Source: Candidatus Frackibacter sp. WG13 (GTDB taxonomy: Bacteria > Bacillota > Halanaerobiia > Halobacteroidales > Acetohalobiaceae). Taken from it: 64,000 nucleotides of DNA. The position numbers were made by a program, and so were the translations under genes. The notes beneath the pieces are model-generated. The model worked only from the letters and a program-made list of their open reading frames with translations. It had not been told where the DNA came from and did no database searches. Of this stretch, positions 1 through 8,324 are shown piece by piece. Each line of letters opens with the position of its first letter. Positions within the stretch are counted from its first letter, which is position 1. The stretch spans positions 62,001-126,000 of the forward strand of contig NZ_FOTT01000002.1 in NCBI RefSeq assembly GCF_900114655.1. Reading direction: 5' to 3'.

Positions 1-279
1 GAATTATCAGGAGGAGAACAGCAAAGGGTCTGTATTGCTAGAGCATTAATTAATTATCCTAAATTGATTTTAGCCGATGAGCCGACAGGAAACTTAGATA
101 AAGAGAATGAAAATATAGTCCTAGATCTATTTAATGAACTACATGATCAAGGACATACGATTATGATGGTAACTCATGATCCTAAAGTTGGTCAACTAGC
201 AGAACGACAGATTAATTTAGATCATGGTAAGTTAAAAGATACGCCACAAATAAGCAAAGAAAGAGGATTAGTAAGTTAA
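1..279 (+). CDS. ABC transporter ATP-binding protein (3' part only)
   Basis: The reading frame is open from base 1, so the gene begins before the window and only its last 92 codons are here. In order they show the ABC signature (LSGGEQQR), a Walker B segment ([12 protein letters not shown]) and the H-loop histidine (MMVTHD). The EPTGNLD form is typical of the MacB/LolD/FtsE-like subgroup, which powers export or lipoprotein-release permeases; the partner permease is not visible. Family is certain, substrate is not. The gene ends just before a hairpin terminator. Confidence 0.9.
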   Translation, partial: ELSGGEQQRVCIARALINYPKLILADEPTGNLDKENENIVLDLFNELHDQGHTIMMVTHDPKVGQLAERQINLDHGKLKDTPQISKERGLVS

Positions 280-299
280 AATTATAGATATTTCATATT

Positions 300-331
300 A
301 GCTCTATGCCTATTGGGTATAGAGCTTCTTT
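300..331 (+). terminator. Rho-independent terminator after the ABC ATPase
   Basis: An 11-bp stem (300-310 with 316-326, one G:U pair) is followed by TCTTT. It lies about 20 bases after the ATPase stop codon. Confidence 0.75.
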
Positions 332-447
332 ATATCTAATATAATAGATTTATGCTTTTAGGAAGTTCCAGAATATAAGGTTAGGATTTGCTCCATAATA
401 TTATTATAATTGAAAGGTGACTTTAACTTAAAGGAGGTGTCAGAAAA

Positions 448-609
448 ATGAGTATAAATGAAAATATTAAATGTACAGTCAGCAACTGCACTTACTGGGA
501 TAATAAATACTGTACAGCTAGTGCCATAGAAGTTAATGTAGATGGTGGAGGGGCCCAAGCTTCTAATGAAGAAAAGACAAACTGTCATACTTTTGAATCT
601 CGGTCTTGA
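448..609 (+). CDS. DUF1540 domain protein, 53 aa
   Basis: A small protein that starts at an ATG eight bases after a strong ribosome-binding site (AAGGAGG, 431-437). Four cysteines (residues 9, 14, 22 and 46) and the pattern CTVSNCTYWDNKYC match DUF1540, a short family thought to bind metal through its cysteines and common in spore-forming Firmicutes. Its cellular role is unknown. It stands alone between two terminators, so it is probably monocistronic. Confidence 0.8.
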   Translation: MSINENIKCTVSNCTYWDNKYCTASAIEVNVDGGGAQASNEEKTNCHTFESRS

Positions 610-620
610 TAGATTCTTTA

Positions 621-646
621 ATCCCCTGCGTGCAGGGGATTTTTTA
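621..646. terminator. Terminator between convergent genes
   Basis: A perfect 9-bp GC-rich stem (ATCCCCTGC with GCAGGGGAT, 621-640) with a two-base loop is followed by six T residues on the plus strand. It ends the DUF1540 gene and touches the end of the convergent polyprenyl synthase gene. Confidence 0.85.
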
Positions 647-1612
647 CTTACTCCTTTTAAAGGAATATCTAGCTAGTTTAATGAGATAACCTTTATATTC
701 AGAGCTAGGGAGAGGGTCAATTGTTTCAATAGCTTTTTGACTAAATTCTTGTGCTAAAGTTAGTGATGCGTCTAAGGCGCTTGAAGCATTTACTTGCGAA
801 ATTATATTTTGTACCTGTTGGTCACTAGGCTGGTCATTAAGAATTTCATTAAATTCTGCTTGCTTGGAGGTTGATAATGACTGGAAATAATGGATAAAAG
901 GTAACGTAATAATTCCTCGCTGTAAATCATTCTGGGTAGTCTTACCTGTAGTTTCTGGTTTGTTTTTATAATCAAGAATATCATCTTGGATTTGAAAACT
1001 AATACCTAGATAATAACCATAAGTGGTCAATCTTTCTATTTTGTCCTCATCTAACCGACCAATTATAGCTCCAATTTTACAACTAGTAGCCAATAAGGAG
1101 CCAGTCTTTTTTTTAATGCAGAGCAAATATTCATCCTTACTTAAATTAGCTTTAAATCTATTTCGCTGTTGCTGCATTTCTCCTTCTACCATCTGTACAA
1201 TTGTTCTAGCTAATATAGAAGTAATATTATTAGGTAGTCCATCCAAATAGCTCAAACTTTTAGCATACAAAAAATCACCAAATAAGATCGCTACATTTAC
1301 GTCCCATTTTTGGTAAATAGTCGATTGGCCGCGGCGTAACTGAGCTTTATCAAGTATATCATCATGGACTAAGGTAGCCATATGAAGAATCTCTAAAGAA
1401 GCAGCGGCTTTAGTTAGCATTTCTTGACTCTCTCTATTCTCTAATTTACCAGATAATAAGGTTAATAATGGGCGTAGTAACTTACCTTTTTGGTGAGTAA
1501 AATAATCCTTAATTTCAGCTAAAAAAGGCTCCGAAGTTTCAAGGAGCTTTTGAAGATATTCATAAACACTTTTTAGTTCTGATTTTAGTTCTTTACTTAA
1601 TTGCTTCATCAT
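644..1612 (-). CDS. Polyprenyl diphosphate synthase (HepT/IspB type)
   Basis: A trans-type prenyl chain elongation enzyme of 322 residues that condenses isopentenyl diphosphate onto an allylic primer to make the long chain of a menaquinone-like lipid. Both aspartate-rich motifs are intact: DDILD at residues 84-88 and again at 210-214, with RRG just after the first. The start is the first of two adjacent ATG codons, behind an AAGGA site. No partner small subunit (HepS) or quinone genes lie next to it, so chain length and end use cannot be told from context. It could equally be a longer-chain octaprenyl synthase. Confidence 0.85.
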   Translation of the reverse strand: MMKQLSKELKSELKSVYEYLQKLLETSEPFLAEIKDYFTHQKGKLLRPLLTLLSGKLENRESQEMLTKAAASLEILHMATLVHDDILDKAQLRRGQSTIYQKWDVNVAILFGDFLYAKSLSYLDGLPNNITSILARTIVQMVEGEMQQQRNRFKANLSKDEYLLCIKKKTGSLLATSCKIGAIIGRLDEDKIERLTTYGYYLGISFQIQDDILDYKNKPETTGKTTQNDLQRGIITLPFIHYFQSLSTSKQAEFNEILNDQPSDQQVQNIISQVNASSALDASLTLAQEFSQKAIETIDPLPSSEYKGYLIKLARYSFKRSK

Positions 1613-1731
1613 AATTACTTATTATCCTTTCTGATAGGGAATGATATAGGTATATTATTTAAATAAATTTTATAATTAGCTTTTTGAGCATAATTGATTG
1701 ATGTTAGCCATTTAAAATGAAGCAGACTGGA

Positions 1732-1807
1732 ATAAAGAAAAGCATGATTAAGGTTGTTTTCTGTTTGACCGTTAGGGAGTTTGGAAACAACCCATGCTTT
1801 TCTTTAT
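1732..1807. repeat. Imperfect long hairpin element, MITE-like
   Basis: Bases 1732-1746 are the exact reverse complement of 1793-1807 (15 bp), and 1752-1759 of 1785-1792 (8 bp). The two stems stack with only a five-base bulge and a 25-base loop. The trinucleotide GGA flanks both ends (1729-1731 and 1808-1810), as a short target duplication would. It lies in the 335-base gap 1613-1947, in which I see no gene; the rest of the gap is AT-rich and ends with the terminator of the next minus-strand gene. Confidence 0.6.
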
Positions 1808-1912
1808 GGAAGTCGTTGCGGAATTTGTAGGCGGTATCAATTAATTATGCTAAAATCGTGAATGTTTGAATAAGATGTACTATTACTATTTATCAGAATA
1901 GGGTTTTTTATT

Positions 1913-1952
1913 AAAAAAATAAAGCCTAAACAAAAGATTGTTAGGCTTTATT
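1913..1952 (-). terminator. Terminator of the M24 peptidase gene
   Basis: Read on the minus strand, a 12-bp stem (1941-1952 with 1918-1929) is followed by a run of T residues (complement of 1913-1919). It overlaps the stop codon of the peptidase gene. Confidence 0.8.
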
Positions 1953-3138
1953 TAACAGTAATTAATTCTTCAGAAGTATGAGTTAATTTTTGTGGTTTAT
2001 CTTCAGTTACCAAATATGTATTTTCAATACCGATAGCTCCTACATCAGGAACTAATAACTTAGGTTCTAAGGCAATAGCCATACCTGGTTCTAAATCAAA
2101 ATTAAGGCCATCAGCTAAAAAAGGAAACTCGTTTAGTTCTAATCCAACTCCATGACCAACAAATCTTACTTTGTTATCGCCATAACCCATAAAGTATTCA
2201 GCAACTTCTAATTCTTCAGCTATTCTCTTGCCTTCTTCATAGATTTCCTTCCAGCTATGTTGAGGGATCAAATATTCACTGAGTCTATCTAGAAAATTCA
2301 CCATCTTTTCATGAGTTTCTTGTAAGTAAGCACTAGGCTCTCCTAAGACTGCTAAGCGAGTCTGATCAACATGGTATCCTTGATAATTACTAACAAAATC
2401 GACAACTATCGGTTCGCCTTCAGTAATCTTTTTATGGGATGATCCAATCCCTATACTAGCATGTAGACCAGAACCACCACATAAAGCATCAGTTTTAATA
2501 GATATTTCTGCATTATCACCAACAACGCAGACTCCCATTGGGATTTCATTATTTAAGCCGCGCATTCTTACTAAGCCACTATGCCCTTGCTTACGAAGAT
2601 GATTCTCAATAATAGCTGATAATTCCAATTCGCTCATTCCAGGTTGTAAATTCTCACTAATTACTTTAGGAATCGTACTTAAATGATTAGCAGCTCTCTT
2701 CATTAATTTAACTTCGTAATCTGACTTAATCATTCTTGATTGGCGAATTAAGGTTGTAATATTAACTAAATTATTGACTTCTAAAAGGCTTTGTAATTTA
2801 GTTGCTGTTTGATAAGGTAAGATATCTAGTTCTAAACCTAATTTCTTAGGAAAATTAATACCTTCTTTAGCTAAGACATCAGGAATTTCTCGTGAACTTT
2901 TAAATTCAACTACCTTCTCAATACCGGTTTCATTTTCAGCTCGTTCAATACCACGACGAACAAACAAAATAGGATCACCTGTCTGAGGAATAAAAAGATA
3001 CTCTGCTTGAATAGTACCAGCAAAGTAATAAAGGTCAGCGTTCTGAATAATTACAGCTAGATCAATTCCCTTGTCAGTTAATTTTTCTTGTAAGCCTTCT
3101 TTCCTCTTGATTAACTCTTCTTTTGGAATTGTTTCCAA
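1948..3138 (-). CDS. M24 family metallopeptidase (Xaa-Pro aminopeptidase/dipeptidase type)
   Basis: A 396-residue cytosolic peptidase with an N-terminal creatinase-like domain (about residues 10-140) and a C-terminal pita-bread catalytic domain. The five metal-ligand positions of the family are recognisable: Asp in VVDFVSNYQG, Asp in HVDQTRLAV, His in VGHGVGLELNEFP, Glu in ALEPK and Glu in GIENTY. Such enzymes remove an amino acid before proline and help recycle peptides. The start is a TTG with AAGGAGGAG seven bases upstream. It is monocistronic. Subfamily (PepP or PepQ) is not resolved. Confidence 0.85.
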   Translation of the reverse strand: METIPKEELIKRKEGLQEKLTDKGIDLAVIIQNADLYYFAGTIQAEYLFIPQTGDPILFVRRGIERAENETGIEKVVEFKSSREIPDVLAKEGINFPKKLGLELDILPYQTATKLQSLLEVNNLVNITTLIRQSRMIKSDYEVKLMKRAANHLSTIPKVISENLQPGMSELELSAIIENHLRKQGHSGLVRMRGLNNEIPMGVCVVGDNAEISIKTDALCGGSGLHASIGIGSSHKKITEGEPIVVDFVSNYQGYHVDQTRLAVLGEPSAYLQETHEKMVNFLDRLSEYLIPQHSWKEIYEEGKRIAEELEVAEYFMGYGDNKVRFVGHGVGLELNEFPFLADGLNFDLEPGMAIALEPKLLVPDVGAIGIENTYLVTEDKPQKLTHTSEELITVK

Positions 3139-3241
3139 TTTATCTCCTCCTTTTTTTGAGTCATAAGCATAATGAAATGTTTATGTGATATTAAATAGTA
3201 TACCATAATTAGCAGAATATTAAAAATAATTATTAGTTATC

Positions 3242-3269
3242 TTTAAGTTTAACCCTATTATGATATAAT
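3242..3269 (+). promoter_or_regulatory. Probable sigma-A promoter of nadE
   Basis: A perfect TATAAT (3264-3269) lies 23 bases before the start codon with a weak -35 (TTTAAG, 3242-3247) 16 bases upstream. Confidence 0.45.
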
Positions 3270-3292
3270 AGGTAACAAAAGGAGGTTTTGGT

Positions 3293-4024
3293 ATGCGGGA
3301 TTATGCAGAATTAAGTGATAAGTTAGTGAATTGGATTAGAAAGCAAGTAAAAGATGCTGGTTGTAAAGGGGCAGTTGTTGGCTTAAGCGGTGGAATTGAC
3401 TCAGCTGTAACAGCAGTTTTATGTAAGAAAGCGTTTCCTGATACTACTTTAGGTCTAATATTACCTTGTCATAGCAATTTAGAAGACGCAGTAGATGCTA
3501 AGCTAGTAGCAGAAAAGTTTGATATTGAATATAAAGTAGTAGATTTGGATGAAACTTTTGATGTTCTATTGTCAGAGCTTAGGGATACTCAAAATTCAAA
3601 AGGAAAGAATGAATTAGCAACTGCTAACATTAAGCCTAGATTAAGAATGACAGCTCTTTATTATTACTCAGCTTCTTTAAACCGATTGGTAGTAGGTACT
3701 GATAATCGTAGTGAATTAAAGATAGGTTACTTTACTAAACATGGTGATGGAGGAGTTGACATTGCTCCATTGGGCAACTTAGTTAAAACAGAAGTCAGAG
3801 AATTAGCAGCCTATTTAGGTATCCCAGAAAAGATAATTGAGCGTCCACCAACAGCAGGATTATGGGCTGATCAGACTGATGAAAAGGAATTAGGTATTAC
3901 ATATGAAGAGTTAGATCATTATATTTTAACCGGTGAAGCAGATTTAAAAGTAAAAGAAAAAATTGAAGAATTAGCTAAAAAAAATGCTCATAAATTAGGA
4001 TATCCCCCAGTTCCAGAATTTTAA
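3293..4024 (+). CDS. nadE: NH3-dependent NAD+ synthetase
   Basis: Catalyses the last step of NAD+ synthesis, amidation of deamido-NAD+ with ammonia and ATP. The ATP-pyrophosphatase loop SGGIDS is at residues 32-37 and the family segments GTDNRSELKIGYFTKHGDGG and ADQTDEKELGITYEELD are present. At 243 residues it has only the synthetase domain, with no N-terminal glutaminase, so it should use free ammonia. It starts at ATG behind AAAGGAGG and stands alone. Confidence 0.96.
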   Translation: MRDYAELSDKLVNWIRKQVKDAGCKGAVVGLSGGIDSAVTAVLCKKAFPDTTLGLILPCHSNLEDAVDAKLVAEKFDIEYKVVDLDETFDVLLSELRDTQNSKGKNELATANIKPRLRMTALYYYSASLNRLVVGTDNRSELKIGYFTKHGDGGVDIAPLGNLVKTEVRELAAYLGIPEKIIERPPTAGLWADQTDEKELGITYEELDHYILTGEADLKVKEKIEELAKKNAHKLGYPPVPEF

Positions 4025-4128
4025 TAAATTCACCATTTGAATAATACTACTCTTTAATCGGCAATAATATAACATAGCAGTGAATTAGATATCTATTATT
4101 TAGATTAATATCGGCTAAAAATTTAGCT

Positions 4129-4158
4129 TTCGTGCATAATCAATTGATTATGCACGAA
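4129..4158. repeat. Perfect 30-bp palindrome
   Basis: Every base from 4129 to 4158 pairs with its mirror (centre 4143/4144). An 11-bp inverted repeat (TATCGGCTAAA, 4109-4119, with TTTAGCCGATA, 4231-4241) encloses it. No T-run follows, so it is not an ordinary terminator. The right arm continues into ATTATGCACGAATCTTA (4147-4163), which recurs in altered form near 21.5 and 53.6 kb. Confidence 0.75.
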
Positions 4159-4270
4159 TCTTAGATGGCAATTATAATTGAAGTGATCAAAAATATAGGG
4201 GCTTACGACTTCTTATAAATATTAGATGTATTTAGCCGATAACATTCATTTATGATTAGGGAGTGTAATT

Positions 4271-5677
4271 ATGTTAAGAGATGATAGAAATGAGCTAACT
4301 CAACCTTTAATAGATAATCAAGTACAAAAAGGTGATTCAGAACAAGGGGAAACTGATAGTTTAAGTGTTAATGAGTTAACTTTAGTAGGATTAGGTGCTA
4401 TTATTGGTGCCGGTTTCTTTTTAGCTAGTAGTATATCGATTGTTAATGCTGGACCATCAGTGATTTTAGGGTTTTTACTTGGTGGCTTTCTTATGTGGCA
4501 GGTCTTTTCTGCTTTGGCAGAGATGTCAGTAGCTAATCCTACTAGTGGTTCGTTTCGTGTGTACGCTGAAGAAGCATTAGGACCTTATTTTGGCTATTTA
4601 AGCGGCTGGATGTATTGGACAGCAGGTGTGCTAGTTATGTCTAGTGAAGTAACAGCCTCAGCTATCTTTACTCAGTGGTGGTTGCCTAAGGTTCCCCTTT
4701 GGGTTTTTGCAATTGTTTATTCAGGGTTGATTGTTGCTGTTAATACGATGGGGGTTAAGAACTTTGGCAAGATAGAATCTTTCTTTTCTATAATTAAAAT
4801 TATAGCTATAATCTTATTTGTAGTTTTAGGTTTATTAATTTTAGGGGGATTCTTTACTAAACCTAGCGGCAGCGGAATTCAGAATTACTATCAACATGGA
4901 GGTTTCTTTCCTAATGGTACTTTAGGTTTGTTTAGTTCGATGTTGATGATTTTACTTTCTTTTGGAGGAGTAGTAGTTACAGGAATGGCTGCTAGTGAGA
5001 CTAGGGACCCAAGTGAAAGTATTCCTCGTGCTATTAGAAGGATAGTTTTAGGGCTTTTAGGCCTTTATGTGAGTGCTTTATTAGTTTTACTAGCATTAGT
5101 GCCTTGGAGTCAAATTAGTACAGAAGCTAGTCCGTTTACTATTGTATTTGAGCTAGTTAATTTTCCTTATGCAGGTTCGATTATGAATTTTGTAATCTTA
5201 ACTGCTGCCTTATCGACTATGAATGCAGCAATGTATGCTGTGATTCGGGTTTTAGCTTCTTTAGCTGAAGCAGAAGAAGCTCCTTTATTTTTAAAGACTA
5301 GGAATGAAGACGGTGTTCCTATTTATGCTTTATTAGTAAGTAGTGCTGGATTAATAATAGCAATTATTATGTCTTTTTTGCTTCCAGATAAAGTATATGA
5401 GTATATAACTAGTGCTGCCGGTTTTATTATCTTCTTTAATTGGATTATAATCTTAGCTAGTCAGATTAAATACCGCCCTCTTTTAGAAGAAAACTTTTCT
5501 GATACTCTTAAGTTTAAAATGTGGGGGTATCCCTATTCAAGCTGGGGGACTATTATTTTAGTTGCTGCAATTTTGGTCTTTTCAAGCTTTAATCCTGACC
5601 AGTTAATAGGTTTAATCGGAGGTTTAATAATTATTTCTGTCTTATCTATCTTTTATTTTATAAGAAGTTACAATTAA
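4271..5677 (+). CDS. APC-family amino acid permease
   Basis: A 468-residue inner-membrane protein with a soluble N-terminus of about 35 residues and then roughly twelve hydrophobic segments. The first helix carries the helix-breaking substrate motif (GLGAIIGAGFF) of the amino acid-polyamine-organocation superfamily, and the second the LGGFLMWQVFSALAEM pattern. It should import or exchange an amino acid by secondary transport; the substrate is not predictable. ATG start behind AGGGAG. It is a single gene, ending before a promoter and a terminator. Confidence 0.88.
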   Translation: MLRDDRNELTQPLIDNQVQKGDSEQGETDSLSVNELTLVGLGAIIGAGFFLASSISIVNAGPSVILGFLLGGFLMWQVFSALAEMSVANPTSGSFRVYAEEALGPYFGYLSGWMYWTAGVLVMSSEVTASAIFTQWWLPKVPLWVFAIVYSGLIVAVNTMGVKNFGKIESFFSIIKIIAIILFVVLGLLILGGFFTKPSGSGIQNYYQHGGFFPNGTLGLFSSMLMILLSFGGVVVTGMAASETRDPSESIPRAIRRIVLGLLGLYVSALLVLLALVPWSQISTEASPFTIVFELVNFPYAGSIMNFVILTAALSTMNAAMYAVIRVLASLAEAEEAPLFLKTRNEDGVPIYALLVSSAGLIIAIIMSFLLPDKVYEYITSAAGFIIFFNWIIILASQIKYRPLLEENFSDTLKFKMWGYPYSSWGTIILVAAILVFSSFNPDQLIGLIGGLIIISVLSIFYFIRSYN

Positions 5678-5705
5678 TTTATTAGTTAGATAAGATTTGT
5701 TGTCG

Positions 5706-5734
5706 TTGACAAGTGAATAGGAATAGATTATAAT
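5706..5734 (+). promoter_or_regulatory. Consensus sigma-A promoter with a terminator just downstream
   Basis: TTGACA (5706-5711) and TATAAT (5729-5734) are both perfect and separated by the ideal 17 bases. The expected start point is near 5741, only about 20 bases before the terminator hairpin at 5762. Confidence 0.8.
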
Positions 5735-5761
5735 ATTATTAAGAAGCATATAAAATTATAG

Positions 5762-5787
5762 AAAGGGTGGATTAAACCCTTTTTTTT
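5762..5787 (+). terminator. Terminator before a gene remnant
   Basis: A 7-bp stem (AAAGGGT with ACCCTTT) with a seven-base loop ends in a run of T residues to 5787. Confidence 0.8.
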
Positions 5788-5998
5788 GTTTTGGACTGAT
5801 AATAATAATCATAATCATAAATGTGCTAAACGAGATGCTTGGGATGCAATGACTACGGATCGTTCTTATCGTCCTGCTTTATCATTAGAAGAAGCACTTA
5901 AAGAACTATGTAAGAATGCTGGGACTCAATTTGATTCAAAAATTATAACTCATTTAAAGCATTCTTCTTTTCAAGCTTTAACTCAGAAAGAGGTTTAA
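5786..5998 (+). pseudogene. Fragment of an HD-GYP phosphodiesterase (C-terminal end)
   Basis: About 55 codons read DAWDAMTTDRSYRPALSLEE followed by ALKELCKNAGTQFD, the well-conserved C-terminal end of HD-GYP domains that hydrolyse cyclic di-GMP. The HD and GYP motifs and all upstream parts of the domain are missing, and there is no proper ribosome-binding site, so this is a remnant. Its last 56 bases overlap the convergent minus-strand gene at 5943-6299. Confidence 0.8.
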
Positions 5999-6299
5999 AT
6001 TGGATTTTCTCCTTAGTTTTAAGTTCATAATTTAAACCAATAATGCGATCAAAATTAAATATATCTTCTTTGTTAGTAGAGTGATTAATCTTTAAGTATT
6101 CTAATTCGTTATCCTGATCCCTAAAGATTATAACTTTTTCTAAATTATTTCTAACTATCCTACCGCCACCTTCGATCGTAATTACTAATTCGTTTTTTGG
6201 TTTTTGTTGGACCTCAACTTCATTCAATTTATAACCTAATCCTAAGATTAATAACAAAACTGCAATAAAAATAATTAAATTAACTATATTCTTTTTCAA
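5943..6299 (-). CDS. Membrane-anchored hypothetical protein, 118 aa
   Basis: I do not recognise this family. The N-terminus is one strongly hydrophobic segment (residues about 4-24) after two lysines, so it is probably anchored in the inner membrane with a charged, beta-rich tail outside. I chose the TTG at 6299 because AGGAGG lies eight bases before it; the in-frame GTG at 6308 overlaps that site. The last 56 bases run into the HD-GYP remnant on the other strand. It directly follows a 39-codon fragment on the same strand. Confidence 0.5.
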   Translation of the reverse strand: MKKNIVNLIIFIAVLLLILGLGYKLNEVEVQQKPKNELVITIEGGGRIVRNNLEKVIIFRDQDNELEYLKINHSTNKEDIFNFDRIIGLNYELKTKEKIQFKPLSELKLEKKNALNEL

Positions 6300-6311
6300 T
6301 CGATCCACCTC

Positions 6312-6431
6312 CTAATGAATAATTCTAGGGATAAAGGTTATTTCCTCTTTTTGAAAGTTTAATTCCAAAATCTTGCTGTCAAATATTAAACCACTTTGCA
6401 GGAATTTGCTATCTTCATCTAGAAGATAAAT
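6312..6431 (-). pseudogene. 3' fragment of an unrecognised gene
   Basis: On the minus strand 39 open codons (…LLDEDSKFLQSGLIFDSKIL…) end in a stop that overlaps the ribosome-binding site of the next gene, the usual spacing of a real upstream operon gene. The frame is closed by a stop at 6432-6434 and has no start codon with a ribosome-binding site, so only the tail is left. Family not recognised. Confidence 0.4.
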
Positions 6432-6451
6432 TTAAAGCACAAGACAAAAAA

Positions 6452-6652
6452 TTGAAGATTAATTATTTAGTTTTTAAAGGAAGTACATATCTTCTGGTTA
6501 AAAATAATTATAACGAATATCATGGGTTAAAGAATATAAAGGAGAGGGCTAGATTATTAAAAGGAAAATTTAATTTAAACTCAATTAAGGGAAAAGGAAC
6601 AGAGATAAAAATAAAAATTCCTTATGAGGTGATAAGAGGTGTCAAAAGTTAA
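6452..6652 (+). pseudogene. C-terminal fragment of a NarL-type sensor histidine kinase
   Basis: The last 35 residues (HGLKNIKERARLLKGKFNL and then GKGTEIKIKIP) match the end of the HATPase domain of DegS/LiaS-type kinases. The dimerisation helix, phosphoacceptor histidine and N-box are absent. It overlaps the start of the response regulator gene by 14 bases, as an intact kinase-regulator pair would. It is a truncated kinase whose partner regulator survived. Confidence 0.75.
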
Positions 6653-7301
6653 AATAATGTTAGTTGATGACCATGAGGTGGTGAGAGTAGGTTTAGCTGC
6701 CTTGTTAGAGCGAAAGGCTGAGTTTGAAATCGTTGCTCAAGCTAGTTCTGGGCAAGAAGCTGTCAAGAAGGCTGCTCAGCATGAACCTGATGTGATATTA
6801 TTAGATATTAGAATGCCCTCAGGTAGTGGGATTGATGCTTGTCGTGAAATATGTGATAAACATCCTGATACTAAGGTTGTTATGTTGAGTTCATATACTG
6901 ATGATGAAGTAATCGTTAAGTCAATCATGGCTGGTGCGTGTGGATATATATTAAAAGAGATTAATAGTCAAGAATTGATCAAAGCAGTAGAAGCAGTTAA
7001 TAGAGGAGAATCACTTTTAGATCCTAAAATTACACAAAAAGTTTTGGAACATATGCGTAAATCTAATAATGAAGACGAGAAAGAAGATAAATTAACTGAG
7101 AGGGAAGAAGCAATTCTTGAATTCTTAGCTGAAGGTTTGACTAATCGAGAAATTGCTAAAAAGGTACATTTAGCAGAAAAGACGGTCAGGAATTATGTTA
7201 GTAAAATTTTGAAGAAGCTAGACTTAAATAATCGTGTGGAGGCCGCAACCTATATTACCAAGAAAAAGATGAGACAACAGAATAAATACTTAGAACTTTA
7301 A
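6639..7301 (+). CDS. NarL/FixJ-family response regulator
   Basis: A 220-residue two-component regulator. The receiver domain (residues about 4-120) keeps the acidic pair D10-D11, the phosphoacceptor D56 and the conserved K106. A LuxR-type helix-turn-helix follows (about 150-210: LTEREEAILEFLAEGLTNRE). It starts at a GTG inside the end of the kinase remnant. With its kinase reduced to a fragment it is now an orphan; it may be driven by another kinase or by small phosphodonors. Targets unknown. Confidence 0.9.
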   Translation: MSKVKIMLVDDHEVVRVGLAALLERKAEFEIVAQASSGQEAVKKAAQHEPDVILLDIRMPSGSGIDACREICDKHPDTKVVMLSSYTDDEVIVKSIMAGACGYILKEINSQELIKAVEAVNRGESLLDPKITQKVLEHMRKSNNEDEKEDKLTEREEAILEFLAEGLTNREIAKKVHLAEKTVRNYVSKILKKLDLNNRVEAATYITKKKMRQQNKYLEL

Positions 7302-7312
7302 GCTAAATTACT

Positions 7313-7344
7313 AAGACAAATGGATTTCCATTTGTCTTTTCTTG
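7313..7344 (+). terminator. Terminator after the response regulator
   Basis: A perfect 11-bp stem (AAGACAAATGG with CCATTTGTCTT) and a four-base loop, then TTCTTG. Confidence 0.85.
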
Positions 7345-7404
7345 TATTCAATCTAAATAGTAATCTTTGTTTTAGGAAATAATACATAAAAAGGAGTATT
7401 GATT

Positions 7405-8313
7405 ATGCCAAAAGTAATCATGGTCTTTATTGATGGATTTGGTTTAGGGGAAAACTCATCAACAACTAATCCTTTGGTTACCGCAGAAACTCCAGGATTT
7501 AATTATATGTTAGGAGGAAATGATTTAATAGCTGACATAGGAAGGTGTGATTCTAAGCTTGCTTCACTTATTCCAACAGATGCTTCGCTAGGGGTAGAAG
7601 GCTTGCCTCAGAGTGCTACAGGACAGACTGCTATTTTAACTGGGGTTAATGCTTCTCAAAAGCTTGAAAGACACATTAGTGGTTTTCCTACGCCTACTTT
7701 AAAGGAAATTATTAAAGAGGAAAGTGTTTTTAAAAAGATAAGTAATTTAGGCCTTAAGCCGCACTTTATTAATACTTATACACGAGAATACTTCCAAAAA
7801 CAAGTTGAATCTAAACGGTATGCAGCCACTACTTTAGCAGTAATGGCAGGGGGAATAGAATTTAATTATGTTGATAAAGAGTTGTTAGCCGGGAAATCGA
7901 TTTATCATGATCTTAAACAAGAAGTTTTAATTGAGCGTGGTTTTAATCTTCCTTTAATTACTTCTCATGATTCAGCTATTAGATTGTATAATGTTATTGA
8001 TAAATATGATTTTATTCTATTTGAATATTTCTTGTCTGATGTTGTGGGGCATAAGCAGGATTTAAAAGAAGCGATAAAGGTTGTTGAAGATTTAGATGAA
8101 TTTATCTTTACTTTAATTAAGAGAATAAATTTAGAAGAAGTTTTATTAGTGATTACTAGTGACCATGGTAATATTGAAGATTTAAGTGTTAGAACTCATA
8201 CTAAAAATTTAGTGCCTACTATTTTGGTCGGGGCTTATAAAGATCAAATTAAAGATAGAATTACAAGTCTGACTGATCTAACACCAGCAATAATTAGCTT
8301 ATTTCAAAGTTGA
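7405..8313 (+). CDS. Metalloenzyme-superfamily protein (cofactor-independent phosphoglycerate mutase/phosphopentomutase-like)
   Basis: A 302-residue member of the alkaline-phosphatase-like metalloenzyme superfamily. It has the N-terminal metal-binding segment VFIDGFGLG, a nucleophile-region motif (PQSATGQTAILTG), a histidine segment (SDVVGHKQD) and the C-terminal TSDHGNIED. It is about 200 residues shorter than true GpmI, so it is not ordinary phosphoglycerate mutase. The reaction is unknown. The ATG at 7405 is eight bases after AAGGAG; an in-frame TTG at 7399 is too close. Confidence 0.8.
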   Translation: MPKVIMVFIDGFGLGENSSTTNPLVTAETPGFNYMLGGNDLIADIGRCDSKLASLIPTDASLGVEGLPQSATGQTAILTGVNASQKLERHISGFPTPTLKEIIKEESVFKKISNLGLKPHFINTYTREYFQKQVESKRYAATTLAVMAGGIEFNYVDKELLAGKSIYHDLKQEVLIERGFNLPLITSHDSAIRLYNVIDKYDFILFEYFLSDVVGHKQDLKEAIKVVEDLDEFIFTLIKRINLEEVLLVITSDHGNIEDLSVRTHTKNLVPTILVGAYKDQIKDRITSLTDLTPAIISLFQS

Positions 8314-8324
8314 TGTAAAATAAA

